This document shows, in pieces, positions 61,726-64,000 of a stretch of 64,000 bases of DNA (position 1 is its first letter; every line of letters begins with the position of its first letter). Source of the stretch: Trichoplax adhaerens (Eukaryota > Placozoa > Uniplacotomia > Trichoplacea > Trichoplacidae); contig NW_002060982.1 in the NCBI RefSeq assembly GCF_000150275.1, positions 69,683-133,682 on the forward strand, written 5' to 3'. Under the pieces are notes generated by a model that searched no databases, was not told the DNA's origin, and saw only the letters and a program-made list of their open reading frames with translations. The translations under genes and the position numbers were made by a program.

Positions 61726-63195
61726 ATGTGGCAAATAGTTCTTCTTAGCGCTATCGTTGGGCTTATAATTTATATGTTTTATACCCACTATATTCTGCCC
61801 TTGTATCACTTCAAAAGTAAAGATATACCACACCCGAAGGCAAAAATTGTTTTCGGTAATGTCCTAGATGATTGGTATCATGGCAGTCATGTAAATCAAA
61901 TACGAAATATACAAAACTTTGGTCGTGTCTATGGAACTTTGATTGGAACAGTTCCTATCATATGGATATCTGACCCTGACATGATTAAGGAAATAACTAC
62001 TAAAAAGTTTCATTGCTTTGTTAATAGACATCAAGACATTCCATTAACTATCGATGTACTATGCTACGGTATTGTCATTGCACGCGATGAGAGATGGAAA
62101 CGTATCCGTCGAATTCTGTCTCCAACTTTTAGTACATCCAAATTAAAGCAGGCTCTAGTCGTAATTAATGATACCAGTCAGCAAGTCGTAGATAATTTGA
62201 TTCATTCATTGTCATCAGAAGAATGCCATCAAACACAAGCTATCAATTACACCAAGATGTACACTACTGCTATTCTGAAATCAACTTTAGCAAATTCATT
62301 TGGCGTATATTCAGACATTACTAGAGATGGTAAACTTGGTAAGGCAATCCACACCATCTTTCATAATCAGGGTTCGGCGGTAATGTTAGCATCTATTTCG
62401 CCTTTTCTAACGAAGTATTTTGCTAAATTAATACCTGGTACATTCGAAGCCTTCAATGTTTTAGATGATACTGTTAAGCAAGCAATTAGGGCTAGAAGAA
62501 AGGAAAATCCTTCGAACAGACGTAAAGATTTATTAAATCTGTTATTGGAATCACAAGATAGTGAAACATTAAGCGAAAAGGAAATATCTGCTCAGGCAAC
62601 AACATTTCTTCTTGGAGGTTATGAATCGACAAGAAATACATTAATTTTTGCAACATATTTAATTACTACTCATCCTGAAATTCAACAAAAGTTGATCGAT
62701 GAAATTGATAGCTATAGTCCTGATCAAGAATCATTAACTTATGACGTTATATCTAAATTACCCTACTTAGATATGGTTGTTAGTGAAGTACTACGCTTAT
62801 ATCCCTCTTTTCCAGAAATTAGTCGTGATGTAGAGCAGGATGTTACTATCGCAGGAGTAAAATTATGCAAAGGTGATGCAATTAAGATTCCAGTGTATGG
62901 TATACATCGTGACAGTGAATTTTGGCCAAATCCTGAAAAATTTTTACCGGAAAGGTTTAGTGCTGAATCGACCCAAAAACGTCATAATTGCTGTTACTTA
63001 CCATTTGGACTAGGTCCTCGTTCGTGTATTGGTTTGAGGTTGGCGTTATTTACAATTAAAGTATTTCTAGTAAAGCAGTTGCAACAATTCGAATTTAAGG
63101 TTTGTGAACAAACTGTTACTTCTTTGGAGATTGAAGCTAAGGCGTCGTTGTCGCCATTAAGCGATCTCTTTGTGCAAATAGTAAAAAGAAAATAA
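61726..63195 (+). CDS. Microsomal cytochrome P450, CYP3-clan type, intronless
   Basis: An intact 489-residue frame. Residues 3-25 form an N-terminal membrane anchor followed by a basic/Pro stretch (HFKSKDIPHPKAK), placing it on the ER. All P450 signatures are present: helix-C W124-x3-R128 (WKRIRR), SPTFSTSKLK as in CYP3/CYP5-like enzymes, I-helix oxygen-binding GGYEST (297-302), ExxR E354-R357 (SEVLRLYP), PERF (408-411), and the heme loop FGLGPRSCIG (427-436) with Cys434 as axial ligand. It is a monooxygenase expected to use NADPH-P450 reductase. Substrate cannot be read from sequence; clan 3 enzymes often handle xenobiotics and steroids. The I-helix has Gly-Gly rather than Ala-Gly. It lies 9 kb from the GST array. 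Confidence 0.96.
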   Translation: MWQIVLLSAIVGLIIYMFYTHYILPLYHFKSKDIPHPKAKIVFGNVLDDWYHGSHVNQIRNIQNFGRVYGTLIGTVPIIWISDPDMIKEITTKKFHCFVNRHQDIPLTIDVLCYGIVIARDERWKRIRRILSPTFSTSKLKQALVVINDTSQQVVDNLIHSLSSEECHQTQAINYTKMYTTAILKSTLANSFGVYSDITRDGKLGKAIHTIFHNQGSAVMLASISPFLTKYFAKLIPGTFEAFNVLDDTVKQAIRARRKENPSNRRKDLLNLLLESQDSETLSEKEISAQATTFLLGGYESTRNTLIFATYLITTHPEIQQKLIDEIDSYSPDQESLTYDVISKLPYLDMVVSEVLRLYPSFPEISRDVEQDVTIAGVKLCKGDAIKIPVYGIHRDSEFWPNPEKFLPERFSAESTQKRHNCCYLPFGLGPRSCIGLRLALFTIKVFLVKQLQQFEFKVCEQTVTSLEIEAKASLSPLSDLFVQIVKRK

Positions 63196-64000
63196 ATTTT
63201 ATCGTTTAAATTAAATTAATCCAACGAATTGAAACTGATGCAGCGCTTAAATATACAGTATACTATTTACGCTATTTAAAACTATTTAAAAATCAATCCA
63301 TGGATTGATATTCTTAATTTGATGTCTGCTTTACGTAGAGTATTAATACTGAATAATCATGTAATTGCTTATGATAATTATACTGTAATATTTTGTTGAA
63401 AGAAAATTACTAGCAGTGTCCTGCTATCGAAAGTGTCGAAGTTGTTCCTTTATTCGAAAATTAATTCAATTAGTAATCAATCTAAAGATCTTCCAAGGAA
63501 GAGCAACTCATGTCGTATTCATCCTGTATTTTGTGGACTCCTTGTCATTTTAACTTTATTTATGGATAGTATTCCTTATCGTATCATAATTTTATTACGC
63601 ATTTACAGTGGATATTTCTATTGTGTCTCTAAGCTATGACCCTACTAATAATTAAGGAGCTTGTTTCTGCATAAAAACGAGTGCATGTGTTTTGATTATA
63701 CACCACCAAAAACAGATCGAATAAATAAATTATTATTTATTCAGTGCAATACTAATTCGATTGCAGCGATCGCTTATAAATTATTTATTACTAGCTAGTC
63801 TTGTAGTTAGCATACAGTAATGGCTAATATATACCGTTGTATTTAACGTACGATTGCCGTGCAATCGATTTTACATCTGTCAATAGTTTTCGTTCAATAC
63901 AGCATAATCGACTGATGGCTACTAAAACTAATTTTAATTGCGGTCCATTTCTAGTGATAGCCAAAATATCGATTAATGTTTATCAAACCCTCCAAGGACA
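63196..64000. other. 3' flank of the P450, no gene assigned
   Basis: 3' UTR and AT-rich DNA to the right edge. An open frame at 63433-63639 lacks an ATG near its start, splice support and family similarity. Confidence 0.45.

Noticed and set aside
1-64000. tRNA, rRNA, CRISPR or bacterial-type operon features
   Set aside because: No A-box/B-box pairs, rRNA blocks, repeat-spacer arrays or ribosome-binding-site-led gene strings were seen; the gene structure is eukaryotic.

Overview
This looks like nuclear DNA of an early-branching animal. It is AT-rich, has spliceosomal introns, and carries metazoan families (bHLH-PAS regulator, PTTG1IP, MANSC membrane protein, CPI-17/PPP1R14 inhibitor, API5). 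The gene spacing, short exons and abundant GTAC-palindrome repeats make me think of a placozoan such as Trichoplax; the taxon is an inference from memory. No bacterial, CRISPR or tRNA feature was seen. Several genes are split into exons too short for a plain ORF scan, so I rebuilt them by hand from splice signals, reading phase and family similarity.

Layout. 445-2051 (-): 5' part of an API5 gene, leaving the window on the left. 2.2-3.3 kb: GTAC repeats and the likely divergent promoter region. 6.0-8.3 kb (+): three-exon single-pass membrane protein with a MANSC domain. 12.1-12.8 kb (-): intronless PTTG1IP homologue. 13-35 kb: mostly unassigned, with a possible decayed LTR near 16.0-16.5 kb and isolated exon-like reading frames. 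36.0-39.3 kb (+): eight-exon class I bHLH-PAS factor. 42.4-52.4 kb: six intronless omega-class GST copies on both strands (four intact, one with a single-base frameshift, one clear pseudogene). 55.2-58.4 kb (+): four-exon PPP1R14-type PP1 inhibitor. 60.3-60.5 kb: a three-copy 76-bp tandem repeat. 61.7-63.2 kb (+): intronless cytochrome P450.

How they relate. The GST array and the P450 suggest a xenobiotic or redox neighbourhood. However, all six GST copies have Asp where omega GSTs carry their catalytic Cys, so their chemistry is probably not standard thioltransferase chemistry. The other genes appear functionally unrelated. GTAC-palindrome repeats cluster in the API5/MANSC intergenic region, around most GST promoters and about 1.2 kb upstream of the P450. 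They may be a regulatory or replicative feature, or just a genome-wide repeat.

Limits: no searches were possible. Exon joins are supported by phase compatibility and alignment to remembered family consensus, not by transcripts.
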